NCBI GenBank assembly: GCA_021839365.1
Contig: JAKCBB010000013.1
Coordinates: forward strand, 1-16,329
Length of the DNA stretch: 16,329 bases
Origin: a bacterium
GTDB taxonomy: Bacteria; Patescibacteriota; Minisyncoccia; UBA6257; Colwellbacteraceae
Reading direction: 5' to 3'
This document shows, in pieces, positions 5,165 to 12,984 of the stretch (position 1 is the stretch's first letter; every line of letters starts with the position of its first letter). The translations under genes were made by a program, and so were the position numbers. The notes under the pieces are model-generated. The model was not told the origin of the DNA. It saw only the letters and a list, made by a program, of their open reading frames with translations, and searched no databases.

Positions 5165-5710
5165 ATGTTAGAGGGCGAACGGGACTTGGTTAAAAAATCA
5201 AAAGATGGGGAGGTCGAGGCTTTTGGCTTGCTTTACGACTATTATTTGCCCAAGATCTACAGGTTCGTCCTAGTAAAAGTAGGCCAGCGTGAGGAGGCCG
5301 AAGATCTTACCCATCAGGCATTTCTAAAAGCCTGGCAAAACATAACCAAGTATGAGCACAAAGGATACTCCTTTGGAAGTTGGCTATACAAGATTGCGCG
5401 CAATACCGTTTACGATCACTACCGTCAGACTAAGGCGGAGTTCGGCATAGAAGATGCCGACAACCTGGGACTATTGATCATGGAAGAAGACGTGGAGTCC
5501 GAAGCGGAAAAGAAGATAGCGTTAAGCAAGATACTGGAACACCTAAAAATCCTGAAAGAAGTTGAGGAGGATGTCCTGATCATGAGATTCGTGAACGACA
5601 TGCCTATAAAAGAGGTAGCCGCCACGCTCGGCAAGACGGAAGGGGCGGTTAAGCTCATACAAAACCGGGCGCTGAAAAATTTGAAGGAGTCCATTTCCAA
5701 AGAAAAATGA
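5165..5710 (+). CDS. ECF-like sigma-70 family RNA polymerase sigma factor
   Basis: This 181-residue protein has the two-domain layout of extracytoplasmic-function sigma factors. Region 2 covers about residues 18-90 (AFGLLYDYYLPKIYRFV, EEAEDLTHQAFLKAWQNI, SWLYKIARNTVYDHYR), which melts the -10 element and binds core polymerase. Region 4 covers about 124-177 (VLIMRFVNDMPIKEVAATLG, then GAVKLIQNRALKNLKE), the helix-turn-helix that reads the -35 element. An acidic linker (93-116) joins them and regions 1.1 and 3 are absent, as usual. The next gene overlaps its stop by ATGA and encodes a single-pass membrane protein, the standard arrangement for a cognate anti-sigma factor. It should switch on a small regulon in response to a surface or envelope signal. 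The start is the ATG at 5165, without a Shine-Dalgarno. Confidence 0.93.
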   Translation: MLEGERDLVKKSKDGEVEAFGLLYDYYLPKIYRFVLVKVGQREEAEDLTHQAFLKAWQNITKYEHKGYSFGSWLYKIARNTVYDHYRQTKAEFGIEDADNLGLLIMEEDVESEAEKKIALSKILEHLKILKEVEEDVLIMRFVNDMPIKEVAATLGKTEGAVKLIQNRALKNLKESISKEK

Positions 5711-6255
5711 ACGAAGAAAGGATAATCGGCTTAATATCAAAACTGAAAGCGGTGTCGCCTGACGCCGATTTTGCGGCGAAATCAAAAAAAATAATACTTT
5801 CTTCCCCAAGAAGCGCTTCTTCTTTGGCTTTAAATCCCAGAACGGTGGCCGCAAGGATTCTTGATATAGGCCTGTCTTTGGCGCTGATGACCGGATTGGT
5901 AATAGTCGTCTTAAGCGGAGTCGGACTCATTTTTAAGGGATCCGATAACGGGTCTCAACAACAGGCCCTTAATCTTTCATTAACCAATGAGGCTAACGCC
6001 GCGATAAAGGATATAAACGTGCACTTGAAAGACGTACAATACTTTAACGCTGAAGCCACAAAAACTAATGCCGTACTTAAAGCGGCTGCCGGAGCGACGT
6101 CTACCGCCACTTCTACGGGTTCAGCAAGCTCACCGCAGACAACCCCAGGGCAAGGCGTTTCCACGGCCACTTCCACAACCTCGTCCACCGTTCCCTCGCC
6201 TTTGAATAATCAGAACAGCAATATAGACAACCTCCTTAATCAAGCCGCGCAATAA
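5707..6255 (+). CDS. Probable membrane-bound anti-sigma factor
   Basis: This 182-residue protein starts inside the sigma-factor stop (ATGA overlap), which suggests translational coupling and equal dosage. Residues 1-48 are cytoplasmic and partly helical (IIGLISKLKAVSPDADFAAK). Residues 51-76 form one transmembrane helix. About 77-115 form a short outside helix (ALNLSLTNEANAAIKDIN), and the rest is a low-complexity Ala/Thr/Ser/Pro/Gln tail, probably extended. No zinc anti-sigma motif (HxxxCxxC) is present, and there are no cysteines at all. The anti-sigma role is inferred from gene order, overlap and topology. The cytoplasmic part is short, so how it holds the sigma factor is not evident. It could instead be a surface sensor. 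Confidence 0.7.
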   Translation: MNEERIIGLISKLKAVSPDADFAAKSKKIILSSPRSASSLALNPRTVAARILDIGLSLALMTGLVIVVLSGVGLIFKGSDNGSQQQALNLSLTNEANAAIKDINVHLKDVQYFNAEATKTNAVLKAAAGATSTATSTGSASSPQTTPGQGVSTATSTTSSTVPSPLNNQNSNIDNLLNQAAQ

Positions 6256-6259
6256 TACC

Positions 6260-7210
6260 ATGAAGGTTTTTAAGAAAAACAAAATAATATCGTCTATAGC
6301 ATCCGCGTTCGCCTTTTTGTCGCTTATTTCGTTCGCGGTTCAGCCGGTTGCGGCTAAGAGCGACGGCAGCCGCGGACGCGGTATCGGATCAATCGACCAT
6401 TCCGGCTCTTCTTTGTCTTCAAATATTATTTCCGTCCCTTCTTTAGAGAACAGCCTTACTCAACTTAATAACGCCAAGACCGACTCCTCTCTTTCGACAA
6501 GCGATAAGACATACAGCGAGGTAACGGCCAGAGAGAATATCGTATCAGTAGTGTTGAATCTATCTCTGAACGAGGTAAGTTCGACACAAGCGGAGATGAA
6601 TAGCCTCCCTTCTTTCGCTACCTCCACGAGAGAATACGCGCTTCAACAAGAATACTTAAACCAGCTTAACGACTTCAATAACTATTTTTACGGAGAGTGG
6701 CAAAAGCTTAACGATATAGAAACGAGCTACGATCAATACTCTCCGTCTACCAATAAGACGCTTAAAAAGCTTGCGGCGGAGATAGCGGATTACCGCGAAC
6801 ACTACTATGACCAGCGGATAGGAAGCATGTTAAACTTTTATTTAGTCTATTACAGCGAATCAATGATTTTTACGGCCAATTCCCAGTTAAACGCCGTATC
6901 GACTAATATAAACCAGCTTGAGGCAGGGAATTATATTACCCAGGGAGAATTTGACCAGCAGCTTAATGAAATAAATACGCTTCTTCAATCCGCGGCGGAT
7001 CTCACTGCCGCTGCTAAAGAGATGATACTATATCCAGAGAGCTTGTCCGCCACATCGACCTCAAGCGCCGGATTATCCCCAACCGGTTCGGTTTCCGGCA
7101 CTCCCGCAACCGCGACGCCGTCCGACCTCATAACGCAGAGCCTATCGGATATAAAGCAAGCCTACGGCCTTTTCCTTGGCATAGGAGCACAGCTAAAAAA
7201 TATCCTTTGA
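6260..7210 (+). CDS. Secreted helical protein of the sigma-factor operon, unknown function
   Basis: This is a 316-residue protein with a Lys-rich start and signal peptide (about 8-33, ending VQPVAAKS), a Ser/Gly-rich linker, and a helical domain from about 55 to 260 rich in Asn, Gln, Leu and Tyr (LQQEYLNQLNDFNNYFYGEW, REHYYDQRIGSMLNFYLVYY). The C-terminal region (265-316) has a Thr/Ser/Pro linker and a final amphipathic helix. It has no cysteines. No family is recognised. It begins 4 bases after the anti-sigma stop and the operon ends after it, so it most likely belongs to the same response: a ligand or sensor for the anti-sigma factor outside the membrane, or an effector that the sigma factor controls. 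Both roles are inferred from position only. Confidence 0.75.
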   Translation: MKVFKKNKIISSIASAFAFLSLISFAVQPVAAKSDGSRGRGIGSIDHSGSSLSSNIISVPSLENSLTQLNNAKTDSSLSTSDKTYSEVTARENIVSVVLNLSLNEVSSTQAEMNSLPSFATSTREYALQQEYLNQLNDFNNYFYGEWQKLNDIETSYDQYSPSTNKTLKKLAAEIADYREHYYDQRIGSMLNFYLVYYSESMIFTANSQLNAVSTNINQLEAGNYITQGEFDQQLNEINTLLQSAADLTAAAKEMILYPESLSATSTSSAGLSPTGSVSGTPATATPSDLITQSLSDIKQAYGLFLGIGAQLKNIL

Positions 7211-7224
7211 AAGCTTAGCGACAG

Positions 7225-7266
7225 AAATATAAAAACATCCGCTTGAAAGCGGATGTTTTTATATTT
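7225..7266. terminator. Bidirectional terminator shared by convergent genes
   Basis: The arms 7225-7244 and 7247-7266 are perfect 20-base reverse complements, with an effective TGAA loop. The core CATCCGCTT/AAGCGGATG is flanked by an A-run on the left and a T-run on the right, so it works in both directions: for the sigma operon (+) and for HU (minus). Confidence 0.93.
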
Positions 7267-7277
7267 AAAAATCCCTG

Positions 7278-7553
7278 CTAAGCAACGGCTTCTTTAAGAA
7301 GCTTGCCGGCTCTGAACTTGGGAGCGGTTTTTGCCGCGATTTGAATCTTTTCTCCGGTCTTCGGATTTATTCCGACTCTCGCAGCTCTTTTCGAAACTCT
7401 AAAAGTTCCGAATCCCGCTACAGCTACCTCTTCGCCCCGTCCAAGAGACTTAACGATAGCATCAAAAACCGAATCCACGGCAGCCTCTGCCTGCTTTTTC
7501 GTTTCCAGGCTGGCTGCTTTCATAACAACTTCAACTAAATCAGTTTTTTTCAT
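7278..7553 (-). CDS. hup: HU-family DNA-binding protein
   Basis: This 91-residue protein spans the whole HU fold. It has two N-terminal helices (MKKTDLVEVVMKAA, KKQAEAAVDSVFDAIVKSL), the signature VAGFGTFRVSKRAAR (45-59), the DNA-intercalating beta-arm tip with GINPKTGEKI (61-70, Pro64), and the closing FRAGKLLKEAV helix (80-90). It binds DNA as a dimer with little sequence preference, bends and compacts the nucleoid, and is usually among the most abundant proteins. HU rather than IHF is favoured by the length and the lack of IHF-specific extensions. A near-consensus promoter lies upstream at 7596-7624, and the gene shares a bidirectional terminator with the sigma operon. No Shine-Dalgarno sequence precedes the ATG. 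Confidence 0.96.
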   Translation of the reverse strand: MKKTDLVEVVMKAASLETKKQAEAAVDSVFDAIVKSLGRGEEVAVAGFGTFRVSKRAARVGINPKTGEKIQIAAKTAPKFRAGKLLKEAVA

Positions 7554-7595
7554 TATCTTTAAAGTCTTTTCGACCTTTATCTTTCGTTAAGCTAG

Positions 7596-7624
7596 ATTTT
7601 AAGCCAAAAAATGATATTGAGCAA
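7596..7624 (-). promoter_or_regulatory. Promoter of the HU gene
   Basis: On the minus strand TTGCTC (7624-7619) and TAAAAT (7601-7596) are separated by 17 bases and point at HU. The predicted leader is about 35 bases. Confidence 0.6.
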
Positions 7625-7652
7625 ATACGATAATTTGACAAATTATTATTTT

Positions 7653-9191
7653 TTATTTCGCGTACTCAACCGCCCTAAGTTCTCTTATGACATTAACTTT
7701 TATTTCTCCAGGGTATTTAAGATCGGTTTCTATCCTAGAGGCGATGTCCTTGGCCAGCTGTAAAGCCATAAAATCGTCTATTTTTTCAGGCACCACGAAG
7801 ACTCTGAGCTCCCTTCCCGCCTGAATGGCGTATGCGTCTCTTACTCCGCTAAAGCTCTTGGCGATCTTTTCGAGATCTTCCAGGCGTTTGATATAATTTT
7901 CAACGGTTCCTCTCCTCGCTCCCGGTCTTGCCGCCGAAAGAACGTCCGCGGCCGCCACTATGTATGATTCGGGATTAGAGAACGGATAATCCTCATGATG
8001 GGCCTCCATTGCTTTTATTACCTCCTCTTCAACGCCATATTTTTTAAGTATCTTCCTGCCAAGTTCGACATGCGTTCCCTGGACCTCGTGATCTATCGCC
8101 TTTCCTATGTCGTGCACCAAAGCCGCTTTTTTAGCGACATCTACATTAACTCCCAGTTCAGCCGCTATCATGCCGGCGATATGCGCCATTTCAACAGAAT
8201 GGCCTAAAACGTTCTGGCCAAAACTGGTTCTGAAGTTTAGTCTCCCGAGCAAATTAAGTATTTCTTTCGGGAGACCGTAAACTCCGACCTCATATGCGGC
8301 CTCTTCCCCTGTCTCCTGCACCCTTTTGTCCAATTCGGCTCTCGCCTCATCGACTTTCTCCTCTATTTTTGCCGGCTGTATGCGCCCGTCTTTAACCAGT
8401 TTCTCCAAAGAAAGTCTGGCAATCTCGCGGCGCATCGGATCGAAAGAAGAAATAATAATCGTGTCGGGAGATTCATCGACGATAAGCTCGACTCCAGTCA
8501 GCCTTTCGAGCGTCCTTATATTCCTACCCTCGCGCCCGATGATCTTTCCCTTGAAATCCTCGGATGGCAGAACAAAAGACGAGGTCGTTATGTCGGAAAC
8601 ATGAGCTCTGGCATACCGCTGGATAGCCGTGGTCATGACCTCGACGCTTTTCTTTTCAATTTCCTCTCTGCGGTCGCGCAATATCTTCCTTGCTTCGTCG
8701 ACTAAATCCGATTGGTAATTATTTCTTATTTCCTTAAACAGCCTCTCTTTCGCTTCTTCAGGAGTTAAGCCGGCAATCTGGGTGAGTTTACTCGCGATTT
8801 CGCCTTCTTTTTCCTTAAGCTTCTCGTTTCTGGATAAAATACTCTTCTCCTCCTCGACTAAACGTATCCTCTCCTTAGCAACTTCATTCTCGCGTTGGAG
8901 CATCATCTCGGATCGCTTAAACAGGCTGTCTTCCGCTTTTTCCAGCTCGGCGCGTCTATTTTTTTCCTCCGTTTTTGCCTCGTCTAAGGTGGCAACGGCT
9001 TTATTTTTAGCCTGCAGGACTATGTCCTGGGCTTCGTCTTTAGCCTTCCTGATCTTCTCCTCCCAAGATTTTTCTAAAGATTCTCTTTTTCTAGCGGCAA
9101 GGAGATAACGCGCCAGATACCCGACTATTAGACCGATTAAACCGGCTGAACCGGCTAAAATACCCGCCATCTGCGGAGTTATGGTATTCAT
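7653..9191 (-). CDS. rny: Ribonuclease Y
   Basis: This 512-residue protein has the full family layout: an N-terminal membrane helix (about 10-31), a long charged coiled coil (35-200), a KH RNA-binding domain (about 208-275) with the GxxG loop in KIIGREGRNIR, and an HD phosphohydrolase domain (about 325-420). The HD metal ligands are visible as His331, His360-Asp361 in ALVHDIGKAID, His398-His399 and Asp416. RNase Y is a membrane-bound endonuclease that starts mRNA decay and processes some polycistronic transcripts. The length agrees with the usual 510-530 residues. It has its own promoter (9222-9250) and stands between HU and the small ORF at 9301. The start is the ATG at 9191, with no Shine-Dalgarno sequence. 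Confidence 0.97.
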   Translation of the reverse strand: MNTITPQMAGILAGSAGLIGLIVGYLARYLLAARKRESLEKSWEEKIRKAKDEAQDIVLQAKNKAVATLDEAKTEEKNRRAELEKAEDSLFKRSEMMLQRENEVAKERIRLVEEEKSILSRNEKLKEKEGEIASKLTQIAGLTPEEAKERLFKEIRNNYQSDLVDEARKILRDRREEIEKKSVEVMTTAIQRYARAHVSDITTSSFVLPSEDFKGKIIGREGRNIRTLERLTGVELIVDESPDTIIISSFDPMRREIARLSLEKLVKDGRIQPAKIEEKVDEARAELDKRVQETGEEAAYEVGVYGLPKEILNLLGRLNFRTSFGQNVLGHSVEMAHIAGMIAAELGVNVDVAKKAALVHDIGKAIDHEVQGTHVELGRKILKKYGVEEEVIKAMEAHHEDYPFSNPESYIVAAADVLSAARPGARRGTVENYIKRLEDLEKIAKSFSGVRDAYAIQAGRELRVFVVPEKIDDFMALQLAKDIASRIETDLKYPGEIKVNVIRELRAVEYAK

Positions 9192-9221
9192 TGAATAAAG
9201 TAAAGAAAAATTTCATGGACT

Positions 9222-9250
9222 TTAATAAAGGTTAAGCCAAAAGGCGTCAA
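9222..9250 (-). promoter_or_regulatory. Promoter of rny
   Basis: On the minus strand TTGACG (9250-9245) and TATTAA (9227-9222) are 17 bases apart. A second TTGACG lies just upstream in the tandem TTGACGCTTGACG. The leader to the ATG at 9191 would be about 25 bases. Confidence 0.6.
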
Positions 9251-9300
9251 GCGTCAAACTATGCCGCTTGTATATTAAGGTTTTTCCGCGTCATATACGG

Positions 9301-9516
9301 CTAGCATCTGCCCCGAGTTAAGGCGGCTATATACGCGTAATCATCAGATGCCCTCAGGGCCGTTGCCGACATTCCACGGCAATCTCCTCCGGTAAGCTCG
9401 ATGCACCCGATATTCGCACTATTACTCCACGGGAGTTGATTGTTCGCGTAACCATACACCTGACCATTACCTAAAACCAAACCCCATCCACACGAAATTA
9501 TCCTTGGTTCATTCAA
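9301..9516 (-). CDS. Orphan 71-residue ORF, unknown function
   Basis: The frame starts at an ATG 17 bases after the stop of the membrane-protein gene upstream and reads on the same strand. The product is rich in Gly, Asn, Ala and Tyr, with four cysteines (9, 38, 46, 71, the last one C-terminal) and segments such as GWGLVLGNGQVYGYANNQL. There is no signal peptide, membrane helix or recognisable motif. The composition is like that of a surface or secreted domain rather than a cytoplasmic protein, which would suit a fragment of a longer exported protein that lost its N-terminus. No ribosome binding site or terminator was seen. It may be a remnant or not translated at all. Confidence 0.35.
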   Translation of the reverse strand: MNEPRIISCGWGLVLGNGQVYGYANNQLPWSNSANIGCIELTGGDCRGMSATALRASDDYAYIAALTRGRC

Positions 9517-9533
9517 CGAATCGCGGATTCAGC

Positions 9534-10268
9534 CTAACGCAATGTCCAGTTCGAAAAAGAGAAAATAAGCGCGACAAGGATAACGGCCGACACGGAATTG
9601 CGGATCGCGATTCTTTTGTCCAATACCCCGTTGATCGCATAATATATCGCGTCTTCCGCGAGGAATAACAAGGCCGAGAAAATCGCTGTTTCTTCTATAA
9701 ATCCGATAGGCAGCAACGATATGCACCATGCGAGTTCGGTCGCCATGAACACTCCGGCTGTTGCCGTGGCGTTTATAAGCGGAGACTGCGCCTCGTCGTT
9801 GCTGTTGCGCACCACAAGGTACTCTCTTAAGAGCGGCCATAGAATTATTGCGAGCGCGAAGAGAGAAAGCGCGCCGAGTTTTCCGCCAAAGAAGAGGAGT
9901 GCCAGCCAGATTATCATCAGTGAGTGAGCAAGAAGATGGAACGAATGACGGCGTAAAAAAATGAGATTTTTGACACCTAATATAAAGAAGAAAATTACTC
10001 CCGCGAGCAACGGAACGATCCAATTCCAGTTGCCGATATAAGGAGTGAAAATTATTCCGGCTAAAATCGCGAGAAACGAATAGGCGAATTTTTTGGTAAA
10101 AAGCGGCGGGAAAAAATAAAGCCAAAGGCTTATGCCAAAAAAAATAACAACCGGCCAGAATCCAAAACCGGCGGCTCTCGCAAGGAAAGCCGCCGCTATC
10201 CAGATCAGAACGCTAAATCCCAACCTTAATACCTGATTGATCTCCGGTAATCTTAACCTTGCTGCCAT
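9534..10268 (-). CDS. Multi-pass membrane protein of unknown function
   Basis: The longest form is 244 residues with about seven hydrophobic helices separated by short loops. One loop (LVVRNSNDEAQSP, about 152-164) is polar, and IEETAIFSALLFLAED (about 190-205) carries acidic residues within a helix pair. No family is recognised. The ATG at 10268 would overlap clpB by 56 bases. A TTG at 10223, within the last codons of clpB, gives a protein that starts just before the first helix and overlaps by 11 bases, a more usual arrangement. Either way it is read from the clpB transcript and probably coupled to its translation. Co-transcription with a disaggregase hints at a stress-related role but does not prove one. 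Confidence 0.75.
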   Translation of the reverse strand: MAARLRLPEINQVLRLGFSVLIWIAAAFLARAAGFGFWPVVIFFGISLWLYFFPPLFTKKFAYSFLAILAGIIFTPYIGNWNWIVPLLAGVIFFFILGVKNLIFLRRHSFHLLAHSLMIIWLALLFFGGKLGALSLFALAIILWPLLREYLVVRNSNDEAQSPLINATATAGVFMATELAWCISLLPIGFIEETAIFSALLFLAEDAIYYAINGVLDKRIAIRNSVSAVILVALIFSFSNWTLR

Positions 10269-12840
10269 TCTTAATCATTCCCCGTATTATCTTGTCGGCC
10301 AGTTTATCAAGCAAGGCTTTTTGTATCATCCGCTTGATAGGCCTCGCCCCGTATTCGGGATCGAATCCGTTATCAATGATATACTTCTTGGCCGCACTGT
10401 CGACCGTTATCTGTATTCCTCTCTCCGAGAGCGAGGAGATAACTTTATTGAGCTGAATACTGACAATCTTGCCGACAACGTCTTTAGTAAGAGGGTGAAA
10501 TATTATTACATCGTCGATCCTGTTAAGAAATTCCGGGCGGAAGTGGTCGCGCAAGGCGGCATTGACTCGCGAGCGGTAAGATTCCTCGCGGTTTATATCT
10601 TCCGTCTCTCCAGCAGAAAAACCAACCTTAGCCATCTCGCGCAGGAACTCGCTTCCCACATTGGAGGTCATGATTATTATTGTGTTCCGGAAGTCGATCG
10701 TTCTCCCTCTGCCGTCGGTAAGCCGTCCGTTATCGAGGACCTGTAAAAGAATATTAAAGACTTCGGGGTGGGCTTTTTCTATCTCGTCAAAAAGCACCAA
10801 GCTGTACGGCCTGTGGCGAATTATCTCCGTAAGCTGTCCTCCTTCTTCGAATCCGACATACCCCGGAGGAGAACCTATAAGCCTGGCTACCGCGTGCCTT
10901 TCCATATACTCGGACATATCGATCCTAACGAGCGATTTTTCGTCGTTGAACATAAATTCAGCAAGCGCCTTCGCGAGTTCGGTTTTCCCGACGCCGGTCG
11001 GACCGAGAAACATAAACGAACCCATCGGCCTGTCGGCTGGCGCCAATCCCGCGCGCGCGCGGCGCAGGGCGTTCGCCACCGATTCGATAGCCTCATCCTG
11101 GCCGATAACGCGCTGTCTAAGTTCTTCCTCAAGCCGGCCTAGTTTCTGGACCTCGCTCTCCAGAAGGCTATGCACCGGTATTCCGGTCCACCTCGAGATA
11201 ACCTTTGCGACGTCTTCGCTGTCAACGCTTTCTTTTATAAACTTATTAACCTGCTTTCCTTTAGGAGAAAAATATTTTTTCTCGAAGGCGTTGTACTCTT
11301 TCTCGGCTGCGGGAAGTTCGCCGTAAATTATCTTAGCTACCCGTTCCAGCTGATTTTCTCTCTCGGCAACTTCTTTCTCATGCTTCAAGTTTTCAACTCG
11401 TTCGCGTAGCCCGTTGAGCTTCTCAAAAATGGTTTTTTCCGCCTGCCACTCGCTGGACAAGCCATCGTCCTGTTCGCGCAGTTCTTTAAGCCTCTTATCT
11501 ATCTCTTTTATCCTCTTGGAGTTTTTTTCTTTTCCTTCGGCTGAAAGAGCCGCTTTCTCAACCTCGAGCGAGGTTATTTCTTTTCTGGCTTTGGTAATGT
11601 CTGTCGGCAGACTTTCTATCTCCAACTTTCTCATTGCCGCCGCTTCGTCAATCACGTCTACCGCTTTATCCGGAAGGAAACGATTGCTTATATACCTGGC
11701 AGAAAGATTGACCGAAGCGACAAGCGCCTCGTCGCTGATGCGCAATCCATGATGGATCTCGTACTTTTCTTTTAATCCGCGGAGGATAGTAACGCTGTCT
11801 TCTATGCTTGGCTCTTCAACCATAACCGGCTGGAACCTTCTTTCAAGCGCCGGATCTTTTTCTATATACAACTGGTAGTCTTTTATGGTCGTCGCGCCTA
11901 TCGCGTGGAGCTCCCCTCTCGCCAAAGGCGGCTTTAAAAGATTGGAAGCATCCACCGCGCCCTCGGCAGCGCCGGCTCCGACTATCATGTGTATCTCGTC
12001 TATAAAAAGGATGATCCTCCCCGAAGCATTCTGGACTTCCTTGATAAACGCCTTAAGCCTGTCCTCGAATTCGCCGCGGAATTTAGTTCCGGCCACAAGC
12101 GAACCGAGATCAAGCATGATTATTTCCTTATCGCGAAGGCTTTCGGGAACGTCGCCTGCCACTATTCTCGAAGCCAAACCTTCAACAATGGCGGTTTTTC
12201 CGACTCCCGGTTCTCCTATGAGAACCGGGTTATTTTTTCTGCGGCGGGAAAGAATCTGGATAAGCCTCCGAAGTTCCTCCTCGCGGCCGATTACGGGATC
12301 AAGTTTTCCCGAAGCAGCGAGATCGGTAAGATTAACCGCATATTTTTCCAAAACCTGAAACTTGCTTTCCGGCATCTCGTCGGTAACCCTGGAGTTGCCG
12401 CGCAGGCCAGCTAAAATACGCAAAGCGGTCTCGCGCTTCAGATTATATTTCTCCAAGAGAGTTTTGGCCTGCGAATCCACGTCAAGCATGCCCAAAAGCA
12501 GATGTTCGCACGAGATAAATTCATCCTTGTTGGCCATTGCCACTTTTCCGGCTCTTTCCAGAATGCGCATTATCTCGTCCGAAAGATAAAGCTGGCCGAC
12601 GCCGGCATTGGAAAACATTTTCGGAAGCTTCTCCAGCTCGCTATTGGTATCTCCGAGGAGAGTATCGGGGTTTATTTTTGCACGCAGAAGCAACGGGCGA
12701 ACCAAAGAGGTCTGGTCGTCTATAAGAGAGTGCAGCAAATGAAGCGCCCGAAACTCTCCGTGGTTGCGCGAGGACGCTAATTCCTGCGCGTTCTGGAGGG
12801 CTTCCTGAGCTTTGATTGTGAAACGATTAAATTGATTCAT
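10213..12840 (-). CDS. clpB: ATP-dependent disaggregase ClpB (Hsp100)
   Basis: This 875-residue protein has every ClpB part. The N-domain covers about 1-150. The first AAA+ module has Walker A GEPGVGKT (209-216) and Walker B ILFIDE (277-282). The coiled-coil middle domain (about 405-525) separates ClpB from ClpA and ClpC. The second AAA+ module has Walker A GPTGVGKT (613-620) and Walker B LVLFDE (682-687), followed by sensor and C-terminal parts (RPEFLNRIDD, YGARPIKRMIQ). No ClpP-binding loop is evident, as expected. It works as a hexamer with DnaK to pull proteins out of aggregates after heat or other stress. The length fits the usual 850-880. A TATAAT box lies 38 bases upstream of the ATG at 12840. 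I saw no CIRCE element, so heat control, if any, works another way. Confidence 0.97.
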   Translation of the reverse strand: MNQFNRFTIKAQEALQNAQELASSRNHGEFRALHLLHSLIDDQTSLVRPLLLRAKINPDTLLGDTNSELEKLPKMFSNAGVGQLYLSDEIMRILERAGKVAMANKDEFISCEHLLLGMLDVDSQAKTLLEKYNLKRETALRILAGLRGNSRVTDEMPESKFQVLEKYAVNLTDLAASGKLDPVIGREEELRRLIQILSRRRKNNPVLIGEPGVGKTAIVEGLASRIVAGDVPESLRDKEIIMLDLGSLVAGTKFRGEFEDRLKAFIKEVQNASGRIILFIDEIHMIVGAGAAEGAVDASNLLKPPLARGELHAIGATTIKDYQLYIEKDPALERRFQPVMVEEPSIEDSVTILRGLKEKYEIHHGLRISDEALVASVNLSARYISNRFLPDKAVDVIDEAAAMRKLEIESLPTDITKARKEITSLEVEKAALSAEGKEKNSKRIKEIDKRLKELREQDDGLSSEWQAEKTIFEKLNGLRERVENLKHEKEVAERENQLERVAKIIYGELPAAEKEYNAFEKKYFSPKGKQVNKFIKESVDSEDVAKVISRWTGIPVHSLLESEVQKLGRLEEELRQRVIGQDEAIESVANALRRARAGLAPADRPMGSFMFLGPTGVGKTELAKALAEFMFNDEKSLVRIDMSEYMERHAVARLIGSPPGYVGFEEGGQLTEIIRHRPYSLVLFDEIEKAHPEVFNILLQVLDNGRLTDGRGRTIDFRNTIIIMTSNVGSEFLREMAKVGFSAGETEDINREESYRSRVNAALRDHFRPEFLNRIDDVIIFHPLTKDVVGKIVSIQLNKVISSLSERGIQITVDSAAKKYIIDNGFDPEYGARPIKRMIQKALLDKLADKIIRGMIKNGSKVKITGDQSGIKVGI

Positions 12841-12877
12841 TTTATTTGTTATAAAGATAATAATCGGGGTCTCGTAA

Positions 12878-12883
12878 ATTATA
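12878..12883 (-). promoter_or_regulatory. -10 box of clpB
   Basis: A perfect TATAAT on the minus strand lies 37 bases before the clpB ATG. The -35 region (AACCAT at 17 bases) is a poor match, so the promoter may need an activator or an alternative sigma factor. Confidence 0.4.
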
Positions 12884-12984
12884 ACGCAAAGAGCGGTCCG
12901 ATGGTTAGTTTCGCCGCAACATCAGAAACGGGTACGCCAAAGCGGGCAGAGAGCGTGCAAAAACCCAAAAACTATACACCTATA

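Noticed and set aside
10661..11326. Long + strand frame (221 codons) opposite clpB, plus several others at 11414-12780
   Set aside because: These are Ser- and Arg-rich antisense shadows of a strongly conserved gene, with no own signals or recognisable domains.
12841..12984. CIRCE or other heat-shock operator before clpB
   Set aside because: No TTAGCACTC/GAGTGCTAA pair or similar long inverted repeat is present between the protease stop and the clpB start.
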